A stretch of 36,737 bases of DNA. Source: a virus. The position numbers were made by a program, and so were the translations under genes. Under the pieces are notes generated by a model that was given only the letters and a program-made list of their open reading frames with translations, was not told the DNA's origin and did not search any database. Numbering within the stretch: the stretch's first letter is position 1; each line of letters opens with the position of its first letter. The stretch lies in IMG/VR virus record IMGVR_UViG_3300023284_000344, positions 1 to 36,737 of that record; one strand, 5' to 3'. Positions 13,429 to 21,488 of the stretch are shown in pieces.

Positions 13429-14124
13429 CTACTGCTGACATTTGACTATTCTCATTTCACCGTCGAGAAACTCGACAATAACATTTCCAATGAATGCCTT
13501 GTTGTCATCGACTTGTTCGGCAGGATAAAACCCTGCCAGTTTAGCCCATACATTGTAGAACCAGATCGCCTTGTCATACAGACCAGCTGTTGCCATCGCC
13601 AAAGCAATGCCAACATATTGATTGTGATTCTCGTCGTGCTCATGATTGGTTTCTATGCCCTCGAGTTCGAGCAACTGGTGAAATTGCTCACCCAAGTCTT
13701 TGAACTGATCTGCCTTCGCTGCCCAATGAGATATGTGAATGGAAAAAAATTCGTATCCATTTCTTTCAAAAGTTTTTAACATTCCAACTGATTTTGCTAA
13801 TATTCTGGCTGGTTTGTTATCCTTAATTCTGGTGACAATCTCCATTACAGCAGTTTGCGTAAAACCCTCTGCCATTGCTTCAAGTGTAATGTCGATAGAT
13901 CGCTTTCGATATTCTGGGAGTATGGATGTGTGGACTTCGTAAACGCCCGGAGCAATGTTGTCCATAAGGAAACCGTATCCTTCCCCTAGACATCCAAATC
14001 CACCACGCTCTAAAACCGGCGAAACATCCAATGGTGGTTTCTGACCGTTCACTAAATGGCCCTCAATCACGCCTGGATGATTGATGATCTCATTGAGTTC
14101 GGCAGCGCAGTCATAACTGATCAT
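13429..14124 (-). CDS. GNAT-like protein in the gp14 position, 231 aa
   Basis: Residues 35-150 resemble an acetyltransferase fold: GGFGCLGEGYGFLMDNIAPG, a beta strand VYEVHTSILPEYRKRS, then AVMEIVTRIKDNKPARILAKSV and FERNGYEFFS, where R-x-K-S and NGY are in the usual places of the cofactor loop and last strand. The C-terminal 80 residues are helical. Proteins with this fold lie between the tail genes and ejection genes in P22-like and related podoviruses, where gp14 is needed for particle infectivity. True acetylation is not established. Its start overlaps the upstream stop as ATGA. Confidence 0.6.
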   Translation of the reverse strand: MISYDCAAELNEIINHPGVIEGHLVNGQKPPLDVSPVLERGGFGCLGEGYGFLMDNIAPGVYEVHTSILPEYRKRSIDITLEAMAEGFTQTAVMEIVTRIKDNKPARILAKSVGMLKTFERNGYEFFSIHISHWAAKADQFKDLGEQFHQLLELEGIETNHEHDENHNQYVGIALAMATAGLYDKAIWFYNVWAKLAGFYPAEQVDDNKAFIGNVIVEFLDGEMRIVKCQQ

Positions 14125-14429
14125 GTGTCTATCATCTTCCTGTCTCTCAAACTCGTTAAAAGCGCATTGAACTGCGTTCTCATGTCCTCAATGTCATCAA
14201 TAATGGCGTTTTGCGAGGTAATCATCAAATCCCGGTTGGCTGCGGTATCATAACCGCCTGCGGCGGTGCCAGTACCGCCTGCAGGCGCATCAAGTGCGGT
14301 TGCAGGCGCAGCATCAGTGACCGCAGCAGCGAGTTCCCTGATCGCCTCCTCTAAAGCCTCAAGATATGGCACCAAATCGTTGTACTGTGGAGGCACCAGT
14401 GTGATTAGTGGTGCGTCGATCTTGGTCAT
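14121..14429 (-). CDS. coiled-coil protein in the gp26 position, 102 aa
   Basis: The product has a Pro-rich N-terminus (LITLVPPQYNDLVPYLEALE), a helix, an Ala/Gly-rich low-complexity linker (APAGGTGTAAGGYDTA) and a C-terminal helix ending RTQFNALLTSLRDRKMIDT. The last segment is common at the ends of small phage structural proteins. In P22 this slot holds the tail needle gp26, which is trimeric and coiled. The present protein is much shorter, so the match is positional only. Confidence 0.5.
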   Translation of the reverse strand: MTKIDAPLITLVPPQYNDLVPYLEALEEAIRELAAAVTDAAPATALDAPAGGTGTAAGGYDTAANRDLMITSQNAIIDDIEDMRTQFNALLTSLRDRKMIDT

Positions 14430-14430
14430 A

Positions 14431-14529
14431 TTAAACCGTCACAGGATAAGGAAAAGAAGCTGCTGTCCCCCACTTTCCCCATACTGGTACAACATACGGG
14501 ATTTCACCAGAAGGATTTGTATTGTTCAT
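14431..14529 (-). CDS. micro-ORF, 32 aa
   Basis: GGAGGTAG lies three to ten bases before ATG 14529 and overlaps the end of the gp10-like gene. The product is MNNTNPSGEIPYVVPVWGKW, ending in a short hydrophobic-aromatic tail. Ribosome-binding site strength and exact fit between two genes support it. It may be a small tail component; function unknown. Confidence 0.5.
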   Translation of the reverse strand: MNNTNPSGEIPYVVPVWGKWGTAASFPYPVTV

Positions 14530-15899
14530 AATCTACCTCCATCAACTTCTAATTGTGTGTCGGCAACCAAACGACGCACGGCATCGGAGATATAGTGCCG
14601 GTAGGCACGATTCCTGGATGAGCCGAGCTTGGTCCAGATCGGCACCTCGTTGAACTCACCAGTTAAGCCGAGAGAACGGGTCGAGCCGACATCAACAAAA
14701 GTATTGCCGCCATCGTCGGAAATTTCCAGGCCAAGTTCAGATGAGGTCGCACCAGCAGCTGCACCACCGACCTCACAGTGCGTCTCGAGTCGTCGGTGCC
14801 GGGCAATACGCCCCTCGGCGTACACAGTCGGGTAAGTCCACTCCATGCGAATAGCATTACCGAACTCTGTCGTCAGGATCTCGTCAACCGTGCCGAACTG
14901 CCCGGATTCCGAATCGAAGGCAACCTGCGTGTTATACACATTAATCACATCATCGATGCGCCAGCGTGACAGCCCGAGCGACCTGCGTTCGTGCCACTCA
15001 CCGGTAGCAATATCAAAGACAAAGGTGCCGCGATCTGTGGTCAGACAATAAAACTGATGACCTTCAGTTACATAACTAAAGCCGAAGATATTGACCGGGT
15101 TATTGATTTGCCGGAACACCTGATCAATCGCGTGTGAGGATATTTTGCGCGTTTGAATGCCCAGTAACTGCCGTGGAATACGGTCCTGATCGACAAAAAA
15201 CACCCCGTCAGCCAGCTTTACCGGTGAGAACGCGGCAATACAGCCGGTCTCAGCAACACCGGATGGCACCCGTCCTAGCGGAAAGCCTGAGCCGCCGATA
15301 ACAAACCACATCTCAAGGGTCTTACTGCCAAACAGGACCAGTCGTGCCTTGTCGACCAGCAGCGACACCAGCACATCCGGTTCTAAGGATGCGGTGCCAA
15401 AGTCAGTCGCCACGAACGAGTCAGAATTGCCGAGCTCCGAGGTGAAGAAGCGATCTGAGCCAGTCTCAATTGAGACAATGTAGCCCTCGATCACATCGAC
15501 CAATTCGGACACTCGCTTATCGACATCAGTAATGACAGCCAGCGTGCTGCCATCATAGGTATAGTCCGAGCTGTCAGTGTAGATAGACAGAGCATCACGG
15601 TTCTCGGCCATCGACACCAGGCCTCCACCGAGAATAGCGCCGATTGATGTGGTTGCACCCGTAGATGAGATCCGGTACAGAACAGCACCGCCGACCGCAT
15701 ACAACTCTGTGCCGAACACAGCAGAGCCACGATAAGGTGTAGTCGGCAGGGTGCCGAGTGCATTGATGCCCGGACAACCGATCAGTGTGATCGGCCCTTT
15801 GGCAAGGGCTGCACTCTTTTCGGCATAACAGTTGACCAGCCGTGACTGAATAGACTGTCCTCGCCGGTTGGAGTGTATCGGCAGGATTAGCTTGGCCAT
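14526..15899 (-). CDS. P22 gp10-like tail accessory (DNA stabilisation) protein, 457 aa
   Basis: It begins MAKLILPIHSNRRGQSIQSR, then LVNCYAEKSAALAKGPITLI and GCPGINALGTLPTTPYRGSA, the typical opening of the packaged-DNA stabilisation family to which P22 gp10 belongs. Repeated beta strands follow (VLYRISSTGATTSIG, ADGVFFVDQDRIPR, HQFYCLTTDRGTFVFDIATG), the form expected of the tail-plug propeller. Its length, about 460 residues, fits the family (P22 gp10 is 472). It closes the portal-tail channel with the gp4-like protein next to it. Confidence 0.85.
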   Translation of the reverse strand: MAKLILPIHSNRRGQSIQSRLVNCYAEKSAALAKGPITLIGCPGINALGTLPTTPYRGSAVFGTELYAVGGAVLYRISSTGATTSIGAILGGGLVSMAENRDALSIYTDSSDYTYDGSTLAVITDVDKRVSELVDVIEGYIVSIETGSDRFFTSELGNSDSFVATDFGTASLEPDVLVSLLVDKARLVLFGSKTLEMWFVIGGSGFPLGRVPSGVAETGCIAAFSPVKLADGVFFVDQDRIPRQLLGIQTRKISSHAIDQVFRQINNPVNIFGFSYVTEGHQFYCLTTDRGTFVFDIATGEWHERRSLGLSRWRIDDVINVYNTQVAFDSESGQFGTVDEILTTEFGNAIRMEWTYPTVYAEGRIARHRRLETHCEVGGAAAGATSSELGLEISDDGGNTFVDVGSTRSLGLTGEFNEVPIWTKLGSSRNRAYRHYISDAVRRLVADTQLEVDGGRL

Positions 15900-15902
15900 G
15901 AC

Positions 15903-16316
15903 TCAGCCCCGATTGATATCGTAGAAGAACCTTGTTCTCTTGGCGCGACCCTGCGGCACGTGAGACAAACTAAAGTCAGGCCGCACGAAAGTAGATCGTT
16001 CAAGAAACACCAATGCCTCATTTGCCGCAGCTACCAATGACACATCAGGTGGCAGGCCATGATCAGTCTGCAAACGCCTGGCGAATAAAATGCGTACTGG
16101 TTCTTCGTGTTCTCGCTCGAGCTCCAGTTCATCGGCAATCTCATCAACCGGATAGTCACCGACGTCAATCTCGTCCGACTGCAGCTCGGCCATCAGACCA
16201 TTGAAGGTGATTATGGCGTCGCGGTTCTGCTCTGCAGTTGGTGCCTGACCCTCACGAATGACACCTGCCTTACGCAGTGCATCGTCAATCATATCGCCTA
16301 GCGTGATGACAGCCAT
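15903..16316 (-). CDS. P22 gp4-like head-completion protein, 137 aa
   Basis: The product starts MAVITLGDMIDDALRKAGVI, continues FNGLMAELQSDEIDVGDYP and ends with a basic C-terminal tail (RAKRTRFFYDINRG). This matches the small alpha-helical head-tail adaptors of the P22 gp4 group, which bind under the portal and carry the gp10 ring. Gene order (coat, then this, then gp10-like) is the same as in P22. The length, 137 against 166 in P22, is shorter but usual for the wider family. Confidence 0.8.
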   Translation of the reverse strand: MAVITLGDMIDDALRKAGVIREGQAPTAEQNRDAIITFNGLMAELQSDEIDVGDYPVDEIADELELEREHEEPVRILFARRLQTDHGLPPDVSLVAAANEALVFLERSTFVRPDFSLSHVPQGRAKRTRFFYDINRG

Positions 16317-16582
16317 TATTCAGTGGCAGGCTCGCCGCCGCCCTCGACTTCGGTCTCAGGTTCGGGTTCGGGTTCTGGTTCGCTAACCTTCTCGTCGGTG
16401 ACGTTAGTCACGACTTCTGGCTTGGGCGCTGGTATAGACATCGTTATTTCATCGGCAGCGGGTTGCGGAGTGTTTTCCTCGAGGCGTGGATTGTCATACC
16501 AGCCATCCGGCACTTCCAGGCCGTCGACTACTTTCTCCACAACTTTGCCGTCCAGCATTCGCCAACAGGCAGTTCTGGCCAT
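16316..16582 (-). CDS. acidic hypothetical protein, 88 aa
   Basis: The N-terminal 35 residues (MARTACWRMLDGKVVEKVVD, then EVPDGWYDNPRLEE) look like a small folded domain. The remainder is disordered and acidic, with a Pro-Glu repeat (PEPEPEPETE) and a Gly-rich end. The stop touches the start of the gp4-like gene. Short proteins with a GW/Y-xNPR motif and an acidic tail occur among head genes of many phages without a known function. Confidence 0.6.
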   Translation of the reverse strand: MARTACWRMLDGKVVEKVVDGLEVPDGWYDNPRLEENTPQPAADEITMSIPAPKPEVVTNVTDEKVSEPEPEPEPETEVEGGGEPATE

Positions 16583-16596
16583 ATCAACTCCTTAAC

Positions 16597-16621
16597 GGGG
16601 CCGCCCCAAAGGGACGACCCC
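16597..16621 (-). terminator. hairpin between head and tail genes
   Basis: In the minus-strand transcript GGGGUCGUCCC pairs along eleven positions with GGGGCGGCCCC around a UUU loop. Two of the pairs are G-U wobbles, which become A-C mismatches on the plus strand, so the structure is specific to the minus-strand RNA. No T-run follows. It could be a partial terminator, a mark for RNA processing, or a stabiliser of the coat message. Confidence 0.5.
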
Positions 16622-16627
16622 TATTGC

Positions 16628-17095
16628 TTATGCCCACGGCGTAACAGGAGTACCCGTGCTAACGCTATATCCCGCACAAACCCATTCAGTCGCACTTATG
16701 CAGGTCATCGTGAACCGAGTGCCTACCAGTTCACCAGTGGTTGCGCTGTCAAGATCGAGCCTGACGTCCGAAGCTATAAGAGCTATATGGAAGTCAAACG
16801 CAGTTACCGTATCGCTTGCGCCGACAATACCACCACCAATGAAGGTGGTAGAAGCGTCCGTGACAACGGAATACGCCAGCGTTCCAATTACTGTTGTAAG
16901 GAACTCATAGTACAGGCCAACAGCCGGTGCAGGCAGTGTGTAAACAATACCCGCGCCTCGGTCGAACAGCACCAAAGCACCTGATTCCGAAGGCAACAGG
17001 GTACGGGTTGCACCTTCACCAGAAATAACCTGCCGACGTTGACCTTGTACTCGTGCGCCGTCAGGGGAGTTCTTACCTAATTGTTCAAGAGCCAT
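16628..17095 (-). CDS. putative capsid-associated protein, 155 aa
   Basis: The N-terminus MALEQLGKNSPDGARVQGQR is followed by a beta-rich domain (TRTLLPSESGALVLFDRGAG, YTLPAPAVGLYYEFLTTV, DVRLDLDSATTGELVGTRF). It lies twelve bases after the major coat gene and before a strong RNA hairpin, so it would be made in the same high amount. That position and the jelly-roll-like strands suggest a decoration or cement protein. I do not recognise a named family. Confidence 0.55.
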   Translation of the reverse strand: MALEQLGKNSPDGARVQGQRRQVISGEGATRTLLPSESGALVLFDRGAGIVYTLPAPAVGLYYEFLTTVIGTLAYSVVTDASTTFIGGGIVGASDTVTAFDFHIALIASDVRLDLDSATTGELVGTRFTMTCISATEWVCAGYSVSTGTPVTPWA

Positions 17096-17106
17096 AATAT
17101 TCTCCC

Positions 17107-18303
17107 TTAACCGTCAGCGTGAATACGAACAGCGAGTTCTGGACGAATTGTGGTCTGACCGTGTAAAACGTCAATTCTCGTCGGCATCACGTCGTTGTTG
17201 ATGTCGTACTGACGAACAACTCGCATCGAAATGCCATCGACTACTGAGCGTGAAGCGAAGTCCACACCGTCGGGCATCAACAAGTCAGCCGTTGCGAAAG
17301 TGAAGGCATCCTTGTGATAGACCATCGAGCCTGAGTACAACTCGTTTGCACCAGCACCAACCTTGACGATTGCCTGACCATCGGCTGCGCCGTTGGTGAC
17401 ATTCTGCCGTGCGCCGGTTGCAACAATTGATGGGCTTAACGCCAGTGATGTCGCAGATGCGCCTGAATTGGCAGTGATCACGAATAGTTGCAGTGCACCT
17501 GTATCAACCTTCGATTCAGGATGTACCCGGTTGACACCGGCAATGGTAATGATGTCACCGACTAGGAACGTGGTAGTGCCACCATCAACCGTGAGTGTCG
17601 CACCTACTTGCGGGGTCAAATCGTTGGTCACATAAACCGTGGTTTCTTCTGCAGTTCCTGTGGTGTGGTCATCGGCAAGCGACGACTCCATGAACATGAA
17701 ACCAGCGGCACGACCCATCTCGCCTTCGGTGTACTGTTCAGCGATCCTTCCCTGGTCGTTGAACAAACCACTCAGGGCATTTACCAGCGTTGCGCTGTGC
17801 GCATTACTGAGTAGTGCCGTGCGTTGATTGTCATCGGGCGCCAGGTTTTCGTTGAGTTGCTGACGACCCTGCAAGATATTCAAAAGCGAAAGCGCTGCAG
17901 CGTCATTGTCAACAATGTTATAGACATCGTTTCTCAGTCCTAAGACCGTCGATTCGATGTTGGCAGCAAGAACAGACATTGCCGGATCAAGGATTCTTCG
18001 TGAGAAGTCGTCCAGATCCATAGTCAGTTCTGCCGTGGAGAAGTTGACGTCCACACCGACTTGCGTTGATACATCCAAAGACACATTTTGTTCTGCTGTG
18101 TCCTGCACGTCCAGTGCAGCACCAGTCCGAACCGTGTACTGGTTCGGTAACCTGATTCTCAATATGGAACCGATTTTGGCACCCTCATTTGCGAATGAGG
18201 AATCATAGGCGCGATTTATCGAGCTTATGAATACTGCCTTCTGGTGCAGGATGCGTAACGCTTCGCGGGTGATTTGGTCAACCGTTAATAGCGTGTTAGC
18301 CAT
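17107..18303 (-). CDS. major capsid protein, P22 coat type, 398 aa
   Basis: The N-terminal arm MANTLLTVDQITREALRILH is typical of P22 gp5-like coat proteins. QKAVFISSINRAYDSSFANE, AKIGSILRIRLPNQYTVRTG and VDVNFSTAELTMDLDDFSRR follow, all in the expected order. The middle (residues 230-310) is beta-rich and could be the inserted I-domain seen in this coat family. The length of about 400 residues is in the normal range (430 in P22). The start overlaps the scaffold gene by eight bases. Confidence 0.88.
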   Translation of the reverse strand: MANTLLTVDQITREALRILHQKAVFISSINRAYDSSFANEGAKIGSILRIRLPNQYTVRTGAALDVQDTAEQNVSLDVSTQVGVDVNFSTAELTMDLDDFSRRILDPAMSVLAANIESTVLGLRNDVYNIVDNDAAALSLLNILQGRQQLNENLAPDDNQRTALLSNAHSATLVNALSGLFNDQGRIAEQYTEGEMGRAAGFMFMESSLADDHTTGTAEETTVYVTNDLTPQVGATLTVDGGTTTFLVGDIITIAGVNRVHPESKVDTGALQLFVITANSGASATSLALSPSIVATGARQNVTNGAADGQAIVKVGAGANELYSGSMVYHKDAFTFATADLLMPDGVDFASRSVVDGISMRVVRQYDINNDVMPTRIDVLHGQTTIRPELAVRIHADG

Positions 18304-19195
18304 TTGCTTGTTTCCTTAACTGTGCTTTGCGCCTTTTCATCCATTCGCCGTCAGTCATCTTTTTGCTATGTTCGGGGTTTCGCGGGTCTAATTTCCCGCC
18401 ATGACCCCGACCACCACTGACTGTCGAGTGTGGTTGTGGCGCACTGGTTGTATCCGTTCTGACAGTTTCGGACTTGTCACTTTGCTCTGATAACGCTTTG
18501 CGTTCCGCATCGGCCATTGCCATCGCCAGTGCAACCGGCGTTTCCTTCAGTGCAATACGTGCTGCAACTTCAGGATGCAAACCTAAGTAGTAGGTCACGG
18601 CAGAACCATTCTCCATCTCGATGATCATGTCGGTCATCGGCTGTGTGATGTTCAGCGTCGGGTTGGCGACAATATCGTAAAAGTCAGGATGTGACTCCGC
18701 GAATTTCGTCGACCGTTCATTGAACTTGGCAATGCGTTCCTGAACTGCGACCTTGGCCTGTTCTTCCTGGCCCAAGTTGACAATATCGGCCTTCGCCTTT
18801 GCTGCCTCGAACTCCACCTTTTTGTCGATGTAGTCAGTGGTCGCATCAGTGAAAGCGGTAACGTCATTGTCGAAGTCCTCAAGTTTTGGCTTTGCGGGCG
18901 CTTCAGGTTGCTTAACCTCGGCAACCATCGCCGGCGCTGCATCCTGATTTTGAGCTCGTGATCTCCAATAATCCCTGTCAGCTACCAGGGCATGATTCAT
19001 GCCCGTTAATTCTGCGACGCGTTTTTCCCGTTTAGTTATCGGGGGTTCGGGTGCATCGTCATCCGGTTTGCCTGCATCATCGGCATCTGCGGTATCTTTA
19101 TCCTGCCCTGCGTCGGCAGCTTCCTGCTCAGAGTCCTCGATTACTTCGTCTTGCGTTTCATCGACAACGTCTGCTGTCTCTTGATCTGGATTCAT
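18296..19195 (-). CDS. scaffolding protein, 299 aa
   Basis: A very acidic, disordered N-terminus (EQEAADAGQDKDTADADDAG) leads to long charged helices (KVEFEAAKAKADIVNLGQEE, VAVQERIAKFNERSTKFAES). A basic C-terminal end (KKMTDGEWMKRRKAQLRKQA) has the charge expected of the coat-binding helix pair in P22 gp8. The size is the same as gp8 (303) and the place, between portal and coat, is identical. Sequence identity to gp8 is not claimed. Confidence 0.8.
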   Translation of the reverse strand: MNPDQETADVVDETQDEVIEDSEQEAADAGQDKDTADADDAGKPDDDAPEPPITKREKRVAELTGMNHALVADRDYWRSRAQNQDAAPAMVAEVKQPEAPAKPKLEDFDNDVTAFTDATTDYIDKKVEFEAAKAKADIVNLGQEEQAKVAVQERIAKFNERSTKFAESHPDFYDIVANPTLNITQPMTDMIIEMENGSAVTYYLGLHPEVAARIALKETPVALAMAMADAERKALSEQSDKSETVRTDTTSAPQPHSTVSGGRGHGGKLDPRNPEHSKKMTDGEWMKRRKAQLRKQANG

Positions 19196-19213
19196 TACGA
19201 CCTCTGTGACTCG

Positions 19214-21241
19214 TCACCGGTTCGATGGTATTAGACGGTCAAGTTTGGCGACTTGGCCGGTACTCGTTACGCCGATCTCCGCTGCCTCACCAATAGTCTC
19301 GACACCGGTTTTCTGCGTATCTGCCTGTATGTCGGCAGTCTGTGCGCGGAGTTTATCAATTTCTGCGTCTAATTTCTCAATTCGCTTGACCATGCCCTCG
19401 AGCGTGAGTTGTTCAACAGGCGACGGACGCTGCTGTTGTCCCTGCTTTTTCTCCTCAGCCTCGGCACGTTCCTCATCGGTAGGCTCAACCACACCACGCT
19501 CAATCATTACCTTGCGCAGGCGTTTCTCGATCTCATCAGCACCAGGGATATCAAGATTCTTGATGATCACATCAGCACCGATGGCATATAACTCGGGGAA
19601 GGCAGCACCAATACTGGTCAGCTTGTCAGCCGCCTCATCGCGCAGACTCTGGAAGGACGGCCCGACTGATACATTGACATCATACTTGCCAACGGTGATG
19701 TCGTTGACGATCTGCTTTATGCCGGTTTCCTCATCGGTAACCACTTGGTTGAGCGTGACATGATCCTCAGAGCCATCCTCGCCCAACACCCGCACAATGC
19801 GCTCAGTGTCATAAATGCGCGGGATCATGTCGACCAGAATCTCACCGGTAAAGCGCACTGCTTTGGTGAGGTTGTCGATATACACAAAAGTACCAACATC
19901 ACCGGCCAGACGTTTCTCACGAATGGCAATACCGGATCGCTCGGCAGAGGGTGCGCCTAACTGTGCATCGAACTTGCCGGTAGCGGTCTTGATGTCCTCG
20001 GCATCCATCTGCGCGATTTGAACCATCTCGACAGGCACCGGGTTAGGTGCGGCTACTTGTGGTGCACCACCAGGAACAGATGGATCAGCGTTGTAAAGCA
20101 TGTAAGGCGTTGCCGTGGAGTGGGCGTTATCCCACCACTCTTTGAATCCCTTGATTTGCTTAGGCGTCAAAAGATATTGGAACTTGGGCGTCAACAACAC
20201 CTTCTCGGTGATCACCGAACGGATGTAGTTGTAAGAACGTTGCGGGTCTTTGGCGTTCCTGACAATGCCCTTGGTCTCGTACTTGCCCTCGATGTTGATG
20301 CGCTTGCCGTACACTGGCACCACCGGGATGAACTTCCACGGATACTCAATCGGCCCCTCGAGGATGCCATCACCGTATAGCTTGAACCACTCGATCACCG
20401 TGCCGATAACCTCACGGCTCTTGGCTATAGTGATGCCGTCGTTTTCTTCCAGCTCGTCCAGAATGTCCGAGACCTGATCCCTGAATACCACCCGACCGTC
20501 CGACAGTTGCAGCAGTTCACGTGGCTTATCCACTTTGCGGTAATACTCGGCAATGCGAACCTGGTCCTCCGAATACCACTCGATATGCTCTGAATCATCT
20601 GCGGTGAAGTCGGACGGGTTGACATCCGGGTACTCGTTCTCAAACTCCTCCAGCGGAATGGTCTCGGTGATGATCCAGTAGCGGGCATCGCGCTTGCAGA
20701 TATCAGTCGCTGCCGGATCACCGTAAGCTGTCAGCGGATTGGGAATCTCATTGATAACGATGTCCTGTTCAAAGGCATCGTTAGAAGTGAACTCGTGATC
20801 GACTCGCCACACTCCATAGCCACCAGCAAGTGCAAAAGTGAAAGCATGATCCTGAATGGTGCCAACTGACGACTTAGTCTCGATGTTACGGATCAGACCG
20901 GTAAAGGTCTCGGCCATATCCTTGTCACCGCCCTCCGCGGCACTGATACGGATCGCTGGTCGTGACTGGCGCTGGTCACCGACTACCTCATCAATAGCGC
21001 CCTCGGTGCGGTTGTAGGTATAACAGGGACGATCCTGGCGCTGGTTAAGAATCCTGGTCTCCCATTGTCCACGGTCGTCATAAACAAACTTCAGGTCATC
21101 AACGAACTTGATGCGGAACTCGGACTCGAACTCGGCCACATACTCGAGGCGTTCTTTTGCCTCGGCAATGAGTTCGCGTTCCTCATCATCACTGAGGCTC
21201 AGTTCTTCGGCGTGGCTGCCGTGGTCCTCATGCAGCGCCAT
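19214..21241 (-). CDS. portal protein, P22 gp1 type, 675 aa
   Basis: I choose ATG 21241, which has GGAAGAAG ahead of it; the upstream ATG 21253 lacks any ribosome-binding site. Characteristic stretches: LNQRQDRPCYTYNRTEGAID, VVGDQRQSRPAIRISAAEGG, HAFTFALAGGYGVWRVDHEF, YPWKFIPVVPVYGKRINIEG. These define the long podovirus portal family of P22. The last 90 residues are coiled (GMVKRIEKLDAEIDKLRAQT), which fits the portal barrel. The protein forms the ring through which DNA is packaged and ejected. Its N-terminus overlaps the small gene at 21228 by 14 bases. Confidence 0.9.
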   Translation of the reverse strand: MALHEDHGSHAEELSLSDDEERELIAEAKERLEYVAEFESEFRIKFVDDLKFVYDDRGQWETRILNQRQDRPCYTYNRTEGAIDEVVGDQRQSRPAIRISAAEGGDKDMAETFTGLIRNIETKSSVGTIQDHAFTFALAGGYGVWRVDHEFTSNDAFEQDIVINEIPNPLTAYGDPAATDICKRDARYWIITETIPLEEFENEYPDVNPSDFTADDSEHIEWYSEDQVRIAEYYRKVDKPRELLQLSDGRVVFRDQVSDILDELEENDGITIAKSREVIGTVIEWFKLYGDGILEGPIEYPWKFIPVVPVYGKRINIEGKYETKGIVRNAKDPQRSYNYIRSVITEKVLLTPKFQYLLTPKQIKGFKEWWDNAHSTATPYMLYNADPSVPGGAPQVAAPNPVPVEMVQIAQMDAEDIKTATGKFDAQLGAPSAERSGIAIREKRLAGDVGTFVYIDNLTKAVRFTGEILVDMIPRIYDTERIVRVLGEDGSEDHVTLNQVVTDEETGIKQIVNDITVGKYDVNVSVGPSFQSLRDEAADKLTSIGAAFPELYAIGADVIIKNLDIPGADEIEKRLRKVMIERGVVEPTDEERAEAEEKKQGQQQRPSPVEQLTLEGMVKRIEKLDAEIDKLRAQTADIQADTQKTGVETIGEAAEIGVTSTGQVAKLDRLIPSNR

Positions 21242-21488
21242 TACTTCTTCCATTAATTAAGTACCAATACCGACGAACCTGATCCCGATCTGATTCCTTC
21301 TCCTCCTCAGATAACTCAGCATACGAAGTGACAATCTGACGCTCCCATTGCTCAACCAAGTTTGCAGGTATAACCAATCGACCAGTGGACACCAACTCGT
21401 CCTTGTCACATTTGCTGTGCATGTATCTTTGCCAATCTGCCCATCGTTCATGCTCGATGGCCGCTAGTTTTTCAAACAAATTATCCAT
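21228..21488 (-). CDS. conserved-type small phage protein, 86 aa
   Basis: The sequence MDNLFEKLAAIEHERWADWQ, then RYMHSKC and YAELSEEEKESDRDQVRRYW, is a pattern found in many phage and prophage small proteins: an EHERW..WQ..MH helix with a terminal R-x-x-Y. It is wholly helical and about 85 residues, the normal size. Here it sits between the large terminase and the portal, overlapping both by a few bases. Its role is unknown. Confidence 0.75.
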   Translation of the reverse strand: MDNLFEKLAAIEHERWADWQRYMHSKCDKDELVSTGRLVIPANLVEQWERQIVTSYAELSEEEKESDRDQVRRYWYLINGRSNGAA

